The notes beneath the pieces are model-generated. The model made no database searches, was not told the DNA's origin, and saw nothing but the letters and a program-made list of their open reading frames with translations. A stretch of DNA of 31,066 nt. Source: Chara braunii (Eukaryota > Streptophyta > Charophyceae > Charales > Characeae). The stretch lies in NCBI GenBank assembly GCA_003427395.1, contig BFEA01000014.1:1884079-1915144 (forward strand), read 5' to 3'. Position 1 is the first letter of the stretch. Every line of letters starts with the position of its first letter. This document shows, piece after piece, positions 1 to 10,341 of this stretch. The position numbers and the translations under genes are program-made.

Positions 1-645
1 TCCTCATCACAACTTAAACAATCAATAATCAACATAGTAAGCTTTTTGATCCTCCTTCACAACTTTTCACAAACAGGCTGCACTCCCTCCCCTTATACTC
101 TTCCCTATCAGCTGCCCGTGGGCAGGTCGCACAAGTATACCGAGGAGTAAACAGTTTTGCGTACAATCATATTCACTGTACCTATGGCAAAATACGATGT
201 TTTTCACACGTTGTCCACACAAACTCATCATACATCAGAGTACAACCACACATGTGAGAGTGACAAGTGATCGTCACATATATGAATGGTCCCTAAAATA
301 AAGCCTCATCATAATATACACTCAGGGAATAAAAAGGCCTCACACAAAAAATGTCTCCAAATCATAGCTCACTCCACTCAAGTCACCCCAAACCCATACT
401 GACAACTACCCCTAAAATACATGTCAGATCTGTCTCTCAAAGGCCAGGGCGTAGGCCACCTAAATATGTACATGCCTCATCTAAACCACCCTGACCCTCA
501 AAACCCCAACTCAGTAGGAACACAAAAGTTCAAATCTACACTAGTAGCAATCATCAAAAAGATCCTCTAAGTCTAAAAGGGTATCACACAGACCCTAAGC
601 TGATGCCTCACAAGATACTCGCCCACCTATATAGACAAATCGGCA
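1..645 (-). other. 3' noncoding region of copy A (3' UTR or start of 3' LTR)
   Basis: Reverse-complement match to 21861-22480 of copy B over its whole length, so it belongs to the element. Conserved points include a CTATATA-type motif just after the ORF3 stop, the stretch around the CACATGTGTGG motif, and a small hairpin with TGCCC/GGGCA arms. No reading frame is conserved. I could not find the same sequence upstream of gag in copy B, so I cannot call it an LTR. Confidence 0.7.
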
Positions 646-3401
646 CTATCTCCTCAACTCCTCCTGGTTTTGCCTATATAATTGAGTCCTAAGTCCATCT
701 GCGGACTTCTCTACTATCCAACCCTGTCTATCATACATCTTACCTCCTACCTCTGAGACCTTCCCTGTTGCCTTATCTTCAAGGAACTCTAGACAGTCCA
801 GAGCATGATGCACGTCCCTCTTGCAATAGAAACATAGATGATCTACCTTCCTTTTGAACTTCTTCTTCCTGGGTTGAGGAGGTGGCGATGAAGGAGATCC
901 TACCAAGGTACTGACAACCTCATGCTGCTCTGATCGAGGAGTTGCGGTACTAACGACCTCTTGCTGCTCTGTCCCAGATACCGGTCCCCCAGACCCAGAT
1001 CCAGTAGCCCAAGATCCCAGTCTGCTCCTCAAATCCCCTGTCGCTGGGACGTACTCAGGCGTGTCCAACCTCTGAGGTCTCCTCTCGAGTATCTCTCCTG
1101 GCACTGCCGTGGGCTGCTCCTCAATCTCCTCTGGTCCATACTCAGGTGTGCCCATCCTCTGGAGCCTGCTCTCGATGACACCCTCCGCCTCAATCCCCAT
1201 CTCTTNCTCAAGCGGCTCCTCTATCCTCTGCTCGGGTAAAAACAAACTCACCTCCTCCTGCATGGTATGCACTGCCTCAAGGAGTATGCCCATGGATCCC
1301 TCTGTTGACCCCTGAGCCGGCTCACTGCTAGATGGCGGTAACCCCTCCTCAATCGCCAAAGGTACGACTGGGTCTGTCGCTGCTACTGGCAGCGTCGCGA
1401 GCTCAGTAGGGGCTCTAAACTCGAACGCCTCTCTCTCTGTCTGTCTCTGGGCTCTCGCCTCCTCTGGATCCAGGATAACTCTTGCCATAGGTGACTCCTG
1501 GTGAGGCTCTGCCGCAGATGGTTGTCCTGGCAATCCCTGTCCAGGCTGCCTCTGCTCTCCCTGCCTGCTGCTCTCTGGCTTATCCACCTTTCCCTGGGCT
1601 TGCTGCCTCAGGCTCTCAATGATAGCTGCCTGGCTGGCCACCAATGCCCTGAGTTCCTGGATTTCCATCTCCATAGCCTCCAGGCGTACTCCATGGCTTG
1701 CTTCCTTCATCTTTTTCCCTGCCAGATCGCTCTCCAATAACAAGTGCCGATCAAAAGTGGTCTTGGCCAAGAACTTGCTTTTACGATCTAACCTCTCTTC
1801 CGCCTTCCCGGCCACCCCAAACCCAGCTCTGACTGGCAATGGAAGCTCCTCTCCTCTTTGCTCCCAGAAGTCCCTCCATATCTCAGGGATCTCCGCGGCC
1901 TTAGCTGGCACGCCGGGTGGCTGACCTTGGAGTGCTCCTGCTGCCTCCGATCTCGCCTCTCCTGCTGCTGCTCCGGAAGCTCCCCCGCTGCCTCCAACCT
2001 CTGCCTCTCCTGCCATATCTCATCTATCCGCCTGGTTCTTCTCGCCCTCTTTTCTTCAGCCGTCTCTCCAGCTGGCGCCCTTTCCCTCATGCGGAGGTCG
2101 ACCCTCTTTGGGATCTCTGCTTCCATCTCCTTCTCGGGCTGGCACGGCTCCTGGCGAAGCTCTGCAGGTGTTGGCCCCTCCAAGTCTGGGTGCTCCAGGG
2201 CATGAGCTGCTAGGTGCCTGTCAATCAAGATCAAGGCCTCTCTCCTTACAGCTGCCCTCTCTTTCCTCCTTTCTGCCCTATTTTCTGGCGAAGGAGCCTT
2301 TCCTGATGAAGGTAAAGGGACCTCCTCACTCTGCAACCTCTCCTCTGCCTGCCAGGTGCTCCCTGGTGCATCCCCAAGTCTCAAACCCACTGCTGGCGTC
2401 TGTGGGGGCGTGTCCTCTCCAACCTCTATCACTTTCTTCCCTGCACGTCTCCCCTCATCACCCAGCTCTCTCTCTCGCTAAGTACCCTGGACCTCCTCCC
2501 GTGGCACCTCCTCCCATGGCACCTCCTCCTGTGGCACCTCCTCTGCCTCCTCTCCATGCTCCTCGCCCGGAAGCGACGCTCTCTACTGAGAGATATCCAA
2601 ATACGTTTCCAATTCCCTCAAGGGTCCCTCAGATGCTGGCGGCTCCTCCTGAGTGCGTGCTGGCGATCTCCTCAATCCACCCTCAGTAAAACGATGGAAC
2701 TCCACCGGTCCCAACCGGTACACCCCTCGCTCCTCAGCCTCTGGCTCCTGCTCTGGCTCCTCCTCTCTCCTGGCTAGGGCCTTCCGTCCTCCTCGAGATG
2801 GTCTCGCCTCCCTGGGCTCAGGGTCCCTCTGCCTCTGACTCCTCTGACGCCTCTCAACTCTCGGCTGAGGGGGCTCAGGCCGTCGAAAGGCTTCTCTCAG
2901 ATGTGCCCTGCAGCTCTCCCAATCTCGTGCCATGTCCCTGATCTGCATAGCCAGTGGCCTTTCCGCCTTCCTGGTCCAGAGTGGTAGCGTCTGCATCCAA
3001 TCATCTCTCGGTATGCCCTTCCCCTGCATGAACCACTCAAACGCGGGGATGAAGTCCGACGCATTTCCAATCTCCAGGCGGATCGGCCTGCAATTTGGTC
3101 CCACAGGCGAGGATCGCAACTCCTCCATCCTCATCTCCACCTCCTGCCTCGTCGTCGCCTCCCTACGAATCCTGGCAATGGGCTCCTCGAACCTGCCTGC
3201 TCCCCTCAATCTCTCAATCGCCTAAGCCACGGTCCAGCCCATACGCCTCGCATGCTCCCAGAAACTGTCCAAAAATAGTTCGATGTCCCCATCATTGTAG
3301 ACCAGAATACTCTCTCGATGGCGAGGCCCATGCCGCTCATATCCTCCTGATGCGCCCAACGGCCTATGAGGCGGCCGTGTCCCCTTCCCTCCTCTTGGCA
3401 T
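646..3401 (-). pseudogene. ORF3 of copy A: second Gag-like protein with CCHC knuckle (broken)
   Basis: About 918 codons downstream of integrase, in the env position. Start chosen at the ATG at 3401 because the same ATG in copy B has a strong GCCATGG context. The N-terminal ~190 residues are capsid-like: a FIPAFEWFMQG stretch, then LPLWTRKAERPL and a W-containing helix ending LREAFRR. This is the hydrophobic and Trp spacing of the retrotransposon Gag family. The middle is Arg/Glu-rich, then a heptad-patterned coiled coil (starting RLEAMEMEIQELRALV) and a Pro/Ser/Glu-rich stretch. Near the end, at 793-834, is a perfect CX2CX4HX4C zinc knuckle after a KKKFKRK basic run. Breaks: TAG at 3222-3224, TAG at 2583-2585, a TAG near 2479 and a one-base deletion near 1950. 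The last 456 codons are open. Gag-like is my inference; function is unknown. Confidence 0.75.
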
Positions 3402-3423
3402 GGCTGTCTTCGTAAAGTCAGAC

Positions 3424-3586
3424 CTGCACAACAGGCGAAGGAGACAACAGGCACACATTGGGGTAAGCAAAACAGGTGATAATCAAAGCAAGCTCAGACC
3501 AGGCCATACTCATGCAGCATGCATCCTATCTAACCTTACACACCCTATTACTTTTATTCCAAAGGCAGTCAGGTCACCTCTCTTAC
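3424..3586 (-). promoter_or_regulatory. Candidate intron or splice acceptor upstream of ORF3, copy A
   Basis: On the minus strand the end of integrase carries AG|GTAAGAG (GT at 3586-3585). A pyrimidine-rich tract ending TTGTGCAG|GT (AG at 3425-3424) stands just before the ORF3 ATG at 3401. Copy B has the same two signals in the same places, and the acceptor tract is almost unchanged between copies. A spliced subgenomic RNA for ORF3 is plausible. No transcript evidence is available here. Confidence 0.4.
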
Positions 3587-4660
3587 CTCTTCTCTCGCCA
3601 CAAATTTCTTCAGTCGCGTTCCAGATACCCAATCCTTCCACTCAGTCCCATTTAACTCCTCAATCTGGTACGCTCCGAAATCTTCGACCCGTACGATCCG
3701 GTAGGGACCTAACCACCTCTTATCGAGCTTCCTGGACCATTGTTTCTCTAGTGATGAATCGTAGAGAAGCACGACACCCCCAACTGCCAAGGGTACTTTC
3801 CTTACCCGCGCAAACTGATCTCATCGAGCCTTATCGTCCATACGGCTTCTCATCACCTAATCAGACGCCTCCTGGATCCGTTCTTCTATCGCCCCTATCT
3901 GCCGCGCCCGAATATCGAGCAACCCTTCAAATGGCAGGTTAACTTCCAGATCCTGGCGCCTCCATGTCTTAAGAAAGCTCTCGATAGGGAAGGTGGCGTG
4001 CCTTCCATACCATAGTGTCGCCGGTGCGTACTTGGTAGATCTTTTTCCTGTAATGTTTTCGACAAAGAACGTCGCCCTTAGGTACCTTGGCCATTGATTA
4101 GGCCTACCTTCGGTCCAATTAGCTAGGAGGCTCGTAATGGTACTATGTCCTCTCTCTACGGGAGCATTTGCCTGGGGGTGCGCGGCCGTGGTGTAGTTGG
4201 CTGCCACTCCATACCTTGATAACAATTCTTGCACCTCCTGGCAGGTAAACTCTGATCCCCTGTCCATTACGAATTCCCTGACGAAAGGATAACGCAGGTA
4301 ATATTCCTCGATGCAGCTTACTAAGACTAACCCGGTCTTGGTGCAAATAGCACGCCCGTCTACGAAACCAGACAAGTTATCGCGCGCATCGAAGATATAA
4401 TTATAGCCTTGATCCCCAAGCGGCATAAAAAGTAGGTCGAGATGCATTACAGCCCCCACCTCTCGATCTAGCCTTGGATGCAACGACTCTCCTTGCCTTA
4501 AACGGGATCTCTCCTGGCAAAGTACGCAAGCTCGGCAGAATTTCCCGACCATGTCCATCATTCCATCCCAATACTACAGCTCACTTATCTTGGCATACGT
4601 AGCATGTACCCCTCGATGCCCTCCTGCAATGCCATCGTGAAGCACTGCTATGACGTCGAT
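3569..4660 (-). pseudogene. Integrase domain, copy A (broken)
   Basis: Retroviral-type integrase, which would join element cDNA to host DNA. The HHCC zinc domain is visible (LHDGIAGGHRG, later CVLC). The catalytic core has Asp at 4436-4438, Asp in VMDRGSEF at 4262-4264 and Glu in APVERGHST at 4154-4156, giving D-X35-E spacing for the last pair. Near the C-terminus KRWLGPYRI is the GPY/F module of Ty3/gypsy integrases; there is no chromodomain. Breaks: Tyr-to-stop in the zinc domain, Gln-to-TAG at 3857-3859 and Trp-to-TGA about 10 codons later. The core from 4561 to 3860 is open and all three acidic residues remain. The frame ends at 3569 with the sequence EEVREVT. Confidence 0.92.
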
Positions 4661-5173
4661 CTAACGATTCCTACCGCAGACGATCAGCCTGGGATTCCCC
4701 ACTTCTCTTCTCACGAAAAGGTGGTCGTCTCGCACTAAGTAGCGCTGCAGCATCCTCTGAGTCTTATCGCTTGCATCCCTTAGCCGCATTTCACATAACA
4801 GAAGAAGCCCCAGCTCTAGGTAGATCCCGTCGTACTCCTCTGCACGAAAAACCTCCTTAATCTCCCCCTCCTCGAACTCGTCGTCTTCGCTCTCGGGCAC
4901 TTCGTCCACATTTCCTGTCGAGTTCAACGAGCCTGACTGGTCGAGGCCTTTCTGCAATAACGTGTTGACGAGGAGATACATGCCTCCCATCAGGTCCTCA
5001 TGCTGTTTTACCAAACCTGGTCCTTCTTCAATTGATCTCATGAACTCCACCAGGCTATGCGAGTTGACCAGCGTTAATTCCATCATCCACTGAACGTCCT
5101 TACCGCCCTAGGGATCCTCTTCCTCAAAGGGCTTAAGGACTAGCTCATCCCTTCATTCATACCCACGTGGCGT
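4661..5173 (-). pseudogene. Pol spacer between RNase H and integrase, copy A
   Basis: Continuation of the pol frame, open from 5086 to a TAG at 4661-4663. It is rich in Glu/Asp (for example EDDEFEEGEIKEVF) and leads into the segment before the integrase zinc domain (RYLVRDDHLFVRREVGNP), typical of the tether in Ty3/gypsy polyproteins. Between 5173 and 5086 there are three stops relative to copy B: CAA to TAA, AGG to TGA and TGG to TAG. The TAG at 4661 is also present in copy B. Confidence 0.7.
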
Positions 5174-5785
5174 TTACCAGATAGGATAACCTACACAGCT
5201 GTGCACTCGCGGCGACCACTTGTTAATGTGGAGACGAACATCTTCTCCCTGATCTAGAAATCCATCAACTGGGGGCGTATTCTCCACCGCCTCCCCTGTC
5301 TGTTTATCCCAGTTGATCCTACTAAGCCCGTCCGCCCGGTTCTTACTACCAGGTATCCGTTCCAATTCGAAATTGAACATCCAGATGTACGTCAGCCATC
5401 TAACAACCGTCGGATCCGATGGAACGTAATTCCTTAGAGAGTAGGCCAGGGCGGCCGGATCCACTCTCAAAATAAACCTTCTGCCGAAGATGTAGTTCCG
5501 GAAGATTCGCAGACAATGGAGGACGGCAAGAGTCTCCCTCTTGAACTAAGAGTAGTTCCTCTCCGTCGTACAGAGAGTCCGGCTCTCAAATCGCAAGGGT
5601 CTTTCCTTTCCTTCCATCTCTGCCTGAATTAGAACTCCCCTTAGGGCAGTCGGTCCCGCATCCGTTTCGACAATGAAAGGTCTCGTCTCTGTGGCGTCAT
5701 AATTTGGCACTCCTAACACCAACCCTCCTTCTCGAAATTCCTCCTTCATTTTTGCCACCACCTCTTCTTGTTCTTCACCCCATAC
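5174..5785 (-). pseudogene. RNase H domain, copy A (broken)
   Basis: RNase H of the Ty3/gypsy RT class, which removes RNA from the RNA/DNA hybrid during reverse transcription. Visible landmarks are the first catalytic Asp in FIVETDAGPTAL, the Glu of TERNYSxFKRETLAV, the VDP Asp and the terminal PGSKNRADGLSR motif. Two in-frame stops interrupt it: TAA right after RQDQE at the RT junction, and TAG in place of the CAG that copy B keeps after ERNYS, near 5546. Otherwise it is colinear with copy B. Confidence 0.88.
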
Positions 5786-6975
5786 TTATTCCTGATCCTG
5801 ACGGACTAACTTCCTTAGGGGTTCAGTCTTAGCGACAAAGTTCTTGACGAAGGTCCTCCAAAATCCACACGTACCAAGGAAGCTCCTGACATTAGTTATT
5901 GAGTGGAACGGAACCGGCCACTCAGTAATCTTGTCCGTTTTCTTCACATCCGGCCTCCGGCCCATCTTGCTGCAGATGAACCCCAAAATAGTCGTTTCCC
6001 TCATACAGTGTCTGGATTTGGCCCCGCTTGCCGTTAGGTTATGCTCCTCGAGCAGGCTCATGACTTTTTCGAGGTCCTGGATGTGCTCCCAAACAAAGCG
6101 CCTTACCCCTGGCGAGACTTCGTCGCTCTCCTTTACTGTCGGCCTCTTCACCGCCAAATCGTCGATGTATGGCTGTGTAATATGGGGGCTGACTGACTGC
6201 ATAACCCGAATCATGGCCCGTTGGACCATAGCTACCACGTTGGTCCAACCTTGAAGGGCCACATTCATGTGGATTAATCCTCGCGGCGTGTGCATAGCCG
6301 TCACAGGCCTGTGTGGCGGGTAGACAAAAACTGATCGTATCCTGAGTAAAGGTCTATAAGCGAAATTATAGGTTTTCCTGCACAGGATTCCGACAAAGCA
6401 TCCGCATTTGGCAGTCCTCCAGCATCTCGCACGGTCACCGCATTTAACCTCTGCAGATCTTGCAGCCATCGCAGCGTCTCGTTAGGCTTAATGAAGCAAA
6501 ACCACGGGGACGCATATGGTTCACTAGAATAGTCGACGACGTGCGTATGTATTTTGCCGTCGAGGTAATCCACCACCTTCCTTTCCTCGTCAGGATTGGG
6601 GTATCGCGCCCCTCTCATGTTCCAAGGCTCGTGTGGCACGGTGTGGATGCGGATCATAGGTATCTTGTCCACATCCAGCCTGCCAAGCTCCTCGTCACTA
6701 AACGCATAGGCGCGGTGCCTCCTCTTCATCAATCCCACCACCAATGTTCGCTCTTGAGGCAATAGGAAGTTGGGTTCCCCTATAATCAACTCCCCTTCAT
6801 TCTCTTCGTTGATACGACATGGTCCTGCTAAAGCACTCTCCCTCATTCGCCGTATCATCCCTCGTTCTCTTTCGTAATATGCTTCTTCGTCTTCTGTGAC
6901 GAGGACAGGAACCGGACGGCACTTCTTATCTACCATCTTGTACCGCCTTTGGGAACCCTGCTTGATCCGTCCCCT
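5786..6975 (-). pseudogene. Reverse transcriptase domain, copy A (one frameshift)
   Basis: RNA-dependent DNA polymerase of the element. In order: a YASPWFCFIKPN motif, LQDLQRLNAVTVRD, the first catalytic Asp in SLIDLYSGYDQF (about 6326-6363), an LQGWTN motif (PQGWTN in copy B), and the catalytic YIDD at 6158-6169. The connection region ends with FLGTCGFW and a LRKLVRQDQE tail. This reading frame starts in phase with the -1 product of the TTTTTTA heptamer at 6981-6975, so it was probably made as a Gag-Pro-Pol fusion. A one-base deletion near 6328, just after YDQF, splits it into two frames. Catalytic residues are intact. Confidence 0.93.
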
Positions 6976-7900
6976 AAAAAAGGCCGACTCACAGATTGCG
7001 TTTGCGCTGATGCGGGGTTCCCTCCGCTGCCTGGGAGCCGATATACCAATTCCAACCTTCCTGCCTCGGGGCATTCCAGAACTTGCTCCCTCAAAGCCAG
7101 GATGGCATCCGGATCCGCCATCTCATGCGCGGCCACCAAGTCCATGGCCTTCCCAATATCTGACAGGCTAAGGGAGAACGCTTCTACCCTCTCTCCTGCT
7201 TCGGGCTCTGCCTAGAGCCTCGGGCGCTCTCCTTCCGATTCCTCGATTGTGAATGATCCTGGATTGGGCCGGTTCCTTATACTCCTTGACCCGGTGTTCC
7301 TGCAGGTAATTATTTCGTAATTCCCACAGGCGGGATCACATAAGAGAAGGATTAGAGTCCCGTCATGTTTGTTGAACATCACGGTCTCTGTCCTGCTTAG
7401 GAATGACCTCCGTAGGAGGATTCCATGGTCCACGTCCGGCATTATGAAGAAGCATGTCCTGGCCTTCACCTTTCCATCCTCGATGAGCACATTCGAGGCT
7501 GTCCCACAAAAAACGGCCTTGCAGCTGGCTCCGTGCAGAATACCGCAGTCTGAACGGTCTATATCCGGCCCAAATCTGATTGCGCCCGAATGATGTTCAT
7601 TTCGGCCCCGGTGTCCACCATTGCCGCACACTTGGAACCCTTCCCCACCAAATCCACCGTGCCGCAGGCTACACACTTCCAGTCCATTTTCGTCCCCGAC
7701 TCTGCCCATTTAGCCTCCTTGGGCAAGATCGTACCCAGATGGACATTGGGTACCAGGCGCCTCGAAAATCTCCCCTTCAGTTCATCGCGGAGTCGCGGGG
7801 TTGACGCTAGGATTTCCTTCAGGGTCATGAGGTCATTATGCCCTTCCAGCAGTCTGTCAATTACTCTTTCTACGTCAAATCCCTCTTCCAACCAAACCAT
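6930..7900 (-). pseudogene. Aspartic protease (retropepsin) domain, copy A (broken)
   Basis: Would cleave the Gag and Pol polyproteins. The active-site motif is AMVDTGAEMN with GAC-ACC-GGG at 7615-7607. About 80 residues later VDHGILLRRSFL marks the second conserved segment; here the Gly of the usual ILLGR (kept in copy B) is Arg. A frameshift about 10 codons after the DTG moves the rest into another frame, and TGG to TAG at 7212-7214 cuts the tail. A tail of about 90 residues follows before the frameshift heptamer. The domain is in the gag frame, upstream of the -1 site. Confidence 0.88.
6975..6981 (-). promoter_or_regulatory. Candidate -1 ribosomal frameshift site TTTTTTA, copy A
   Basis: In the protease frame the codons read CCT TTT TTA, which is the X_XXY_YYZ form T_TTT_TTA. 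Slipping back one base continues directly as AGG GGA CGG in the RT frame, which is open from upstream of this site to past the RT active site. The unshifted frame stops soon after, at 6930. GGGGAC and GTTCCC follow and could form a 6-bp stem (one G-U). The same signal is in copy B. Confidence 0.7.
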
Positions 7901-8640
7901 GTATTTCTTCTTTTTGGGTGGTCCATCACGTATGACTGGCTCGGCCTCTCCCCTGGTTCCCTTTTTCCTCGCCCGCTGCTCCGTTCTCTGATCCTCTTAA
8001 CTGCGCAGCCTCTCGTCCTCTTCCTCTTCATCATCATCGTCCTCTACTTCCACAGCCTCTTTCCTTCTCCCTGGTTCGGGTTCCCTCCTCGGAGGCTCTT
8101 GGCTGGCACTGGCCTTGGCTTGATTCCTCGTTCTCGCTGCCTGTGCCAGCCGGGCCTGCGGAGTGAGGGACCTCCCCCTCTTTCCCGATTGTGGGCACAA
8201 TCCCACCACATTTACTCCGGGTCGCCGAGGCGCCGACTCCGGGCCGGAGTCATAGAGGAACACTTTAGGGATGTTAGACCTCCTTCCCTTCACTTCTTCA
8301 CAGAGGCCCACCAACTTCTGTTGGTACCTCCCTATCTTATCCAGCAGGTCCTCCATCTTCCCAAATAAGACGGACGGAGGCTCCATTCTTTCCTCCTCAT
8401 CCTCGTCATCTGACTCGATGATTATGGGTTCTTCCGTCTTACTTCCTCCTCGTAGCCCTTGAGCCCTTTCCTCATCGCTCCCCACTTCCTCTACCCCAAT
8501 CGGTGGTTCCTCCTTTTCCTGCCATAGCCTGAACATGGCAGGGGGTGGCGGTCCAGCTGCCGCTCTTCGCTGGGCTTCAGCCCTCACTCCTCCAAGCCTT
8601 CTGTCAATGGTCTCCCCAAACTGATCGTAGATATTCCCAT
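7901..8640 (-). pseudogene. Acidic/basic linker between Gag knuckle and protease, copy A
   Basis: Continuous in frame with the Gag zinc knuckle. It starts MDGNIYDQFGETIDRRLGG, has acidic runs (ESDDEDEEE and a long EDDDDEEEEDE stretch), a predicted helix (MEDLLDKIGRYQQKL) and a basic PPKKKKY patch that could be a nuclear signal. A TAA at 7997-7999 replaces a Glu codon. I recognise no enzyme domain. Its place between nucleocapsid and protease suggests a Gag-Pro spacer. Confidence 0.7.
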
Positions 8641-9897
8641 CCATAGTGGAGGCAATGAGTCCACTTCTCTCATCTTCCCGTCTTATATTACAGAACCTTA
8701 TAGTGTGGCCTTGCAGGTCACAATGTTGACAGATGACCGTCCTCGAGTGAAAACGGGGTCTTCCATACCCCTGACTTCCCTGATCCCTCTGGCCTTGATA
8801 CCCTTGGCCTTGATTTCCTTGGCCTTGGTACCCCTGGCCTTGGTACCCCTGACCTTGGTACCCCTGGCCTTGACTTCCTTGGCCTTGGTACCCCTGGCCT
8901 TAACCATTCCATTGCCTTCCTCTTCCGCCGCCATTCCTGCCTCGCCCCCACCCCTCCCTCCGTTGCCTTGGTTGCCCTACCCCTGGTTCCCACCTCCTGC
9001 AACACTGCCCTGTGAACTGAGAGCAGGTGACGGTGGCGGGGCCACAGGCTAGGCCTGGGCCGCGGGGTAGATGGGTGGTGGCATACTCGTTCGCGGTCCG
9101 GCTACTAGCGGCGGGCTTCCCCATGGCACAATTGCATTGATCACCGGCCAGGGCCACTGTCCGTAGGAGGGCGCCCCACCTTGCGAGGGGGCCGTACTAG
9201 ATGATGGGGCCACCACATTTAAAGGGGTTGTTGTCTGGGCCTGAGGCGCCTGCGCTTTTCCTGATCTTTGTCCGCCATGCGCCAAATTACGCACTTTGCG
9301 CTGGACCTTCGTCATGTGCTCCGGCACCGGCTCTTCCTCTTCCCAGAGCTCTTTCTGAATAGCCTCCTCTATCACCGGCTCCTTTCCTTTCACTTTGACA
9401 GTCGTCACCACCCTCCTTTGCACCACCGGCTCTGTCGCATACCCTAGCTGTGCCAACACGTCTTTAACAATCCTTGTTACCCCCGGGGTCCCCAGAAGCA
9501 GTCGCATCTCTTTCCTTTCTCGCAGGCGTACCTGACGTTGCTCCACCTAGTCCAAACACCCAACTTCCACCCCTCTCTCAATGGTGGCCCAGGTGAGCTT
9601 AGTGCTACCTCCTCCATGCCTCGTCAACTCGACGGCCTCCGATGCCGTGAGTAGCCCCAGGAAGATGGCGCATTGTGCTTCCTCCGAAATCTCATGGACC
9701 TTCTGCGCTCTCTTCTTAAATTTGTTGAACAAAGGCCCCTATTGTCGTAAAATCCTCTTTGTTCATCGCCTCAAGGTCTGCGGTAGTCAATAGCCCGTCT
9801 CCCAAGCGGTACTTCCTCTGCATCCCCTCCTTGAACCTTTCCCAGCTACCTTGAGCCGCATCTATGACTTTCTTCACCTCCTGATGGTAGTTGTGGA
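8641..9897 (-). pseudogene. Gag (capsid-nucleocapsid) of copy A, N-terminally truncated and broken
   Basis: Structural Gag. The sequence starts inside the capsid region at HNYHQEVKK, without the first ~75 residues seen in copy B. Capsid-like features include GSWERFKEGMQRKYRLG, TTADLEAM and the QCAIFLGLLTASEA helix. A Pro/Ala-rich stretch is followed by a Gly-Gln repeat (about 8764-8900) and a CX2CX4HX4C knuckle at 8690-8731. Breaks: a frameshift near 9720-9730 and three Gln-to-stop changes (TAG at 9547-9549, TAG at 9049-9051, TAA near 8898). All three are C-to-T on the sense strand when compared with copy B. Confidence 0.88.
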
Positions 9898-10048
9898 CAG
9901 TGAATCCCCCCCGGTGGCGGATAGGCGTGGCCAAGTCCGCGGCCGCGAAGCCCGCGGACGTGTCCCCGCGGACGAGCGCATTCGGGGACACGTGGCGGCC
10001 GCAGGGGAGGGGGTTTGGAGATTCTGACGGCGCCACGTGGCGGCGCAT
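9898..10048. other. GC-rich inverted-repeat segment at the truncation point of copy A
   Basis: CpG-rich DNA of unknown origin between the broken gag and the 113-bp repeat. It is packed with perfect inverted repeats: 8-bp GTCCGCGG/CCGCGGAC (9935-9959), 11-bp ACGTGTCCCCG/CGGGGACACGT (9958-9993) and the palindrome CGCCACGTGGCG (10031-10042). Two CACGTG cores (G-box-like) are present. No coding signal. Confidence 0.6.
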
Positions 10049-10152
10049 TGTCGGCGCGAATACCCTTACAAGGGTATCCGCCCTGTTTTTTTTGCAAGTG
10101 ACAGAAAACAGTTTTGGTTTAAAGTTGAAGTATACCGCGCTAAGCGCGGTTG
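10049..10152 (+). repeat. 113-bp double-hairpin repeat, copy 1 (cut by gap)
   Basis: Starts TGTCGGCGCGAATACC. It contains an 8-bp-arm hairpin (ATACCCTT/AAGGGTAT, 2-nt loop), a T8 run, and a second hairpin with ACCGCGCT/AGCGCGGT arms and a 1-nt centre. Bases 10058-10152 are identical to 10238-10332. It runs into the N gap. Confidence 0.85.
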
Positions 10153-10237
10153 NNNNNNNNNNNNNNNNNNNNNNNNNNNNNNNNNNNNNNNNNNNNNNNN
10201 NNNNNNNNNNNNNNNNNNNNNNNNNNNNNNNNNNNNN
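10153..10237. other. Assembly gap (85 N)
   Basis: Run of 85 N flanked on both sides by the same 95 bases, offset by exactly 180. This looks like two unmerged contig ends rather than biology. Single N bases also occur at 1206, 13096, 13396, 17190, 18868, 18880 and 18886. Confidence 0.98.
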
Positions 10238-10341
10238 GAATACCCTTACAAGGGTATCCGCCCTGTTTTTTTTGCAAGTGACAGAAAACAGTTTTGGTTT
10301 AAAGTTGAAGTATACCGCGCTAAGCGCGGTTGCGTCTGTAA
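10238..10341 (+). repeat. 113-bp double-hairpin repeat, copy 2
   Basis: Same unit as at 10049 and 23799, here with its right end: after the second hairpin the shared sequence runs through TGCGTCTGTAA and stops, and the 1.88-kb direct repeat begins at once. It may be the same physical copy as copy 1, split by the gap. Confidence 0.85.

Larger units (their letters stand above)
1..9897 (-). mobile_element. Ty3/gypsy-type LTR retrotransposon, copy A (decayed, 5'-truncated)
   Basis: Reading the minus strand from 9897 down to 1 gives Gag, acidic linker, protease, reverse transcriptase, RNase H, integrase and a third ORF, followed by 3' noncoding sequence. This order (RT before integrase) is that of Ty3/gypsy elements. 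Every part matches copy B on the plus strand. Homology to copy B begins inside gag at about 9897, where a GC-rich unrelated stretch starts, so the first ~75 Gag codons and the leader are missing. Position 1 corresponds to about 22480 of copy B, so the 3' end lies outside the window. Frameshifts and many stops make it non-autonomous. I see no chromodomain after the integrase. Confidence 0.93.
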
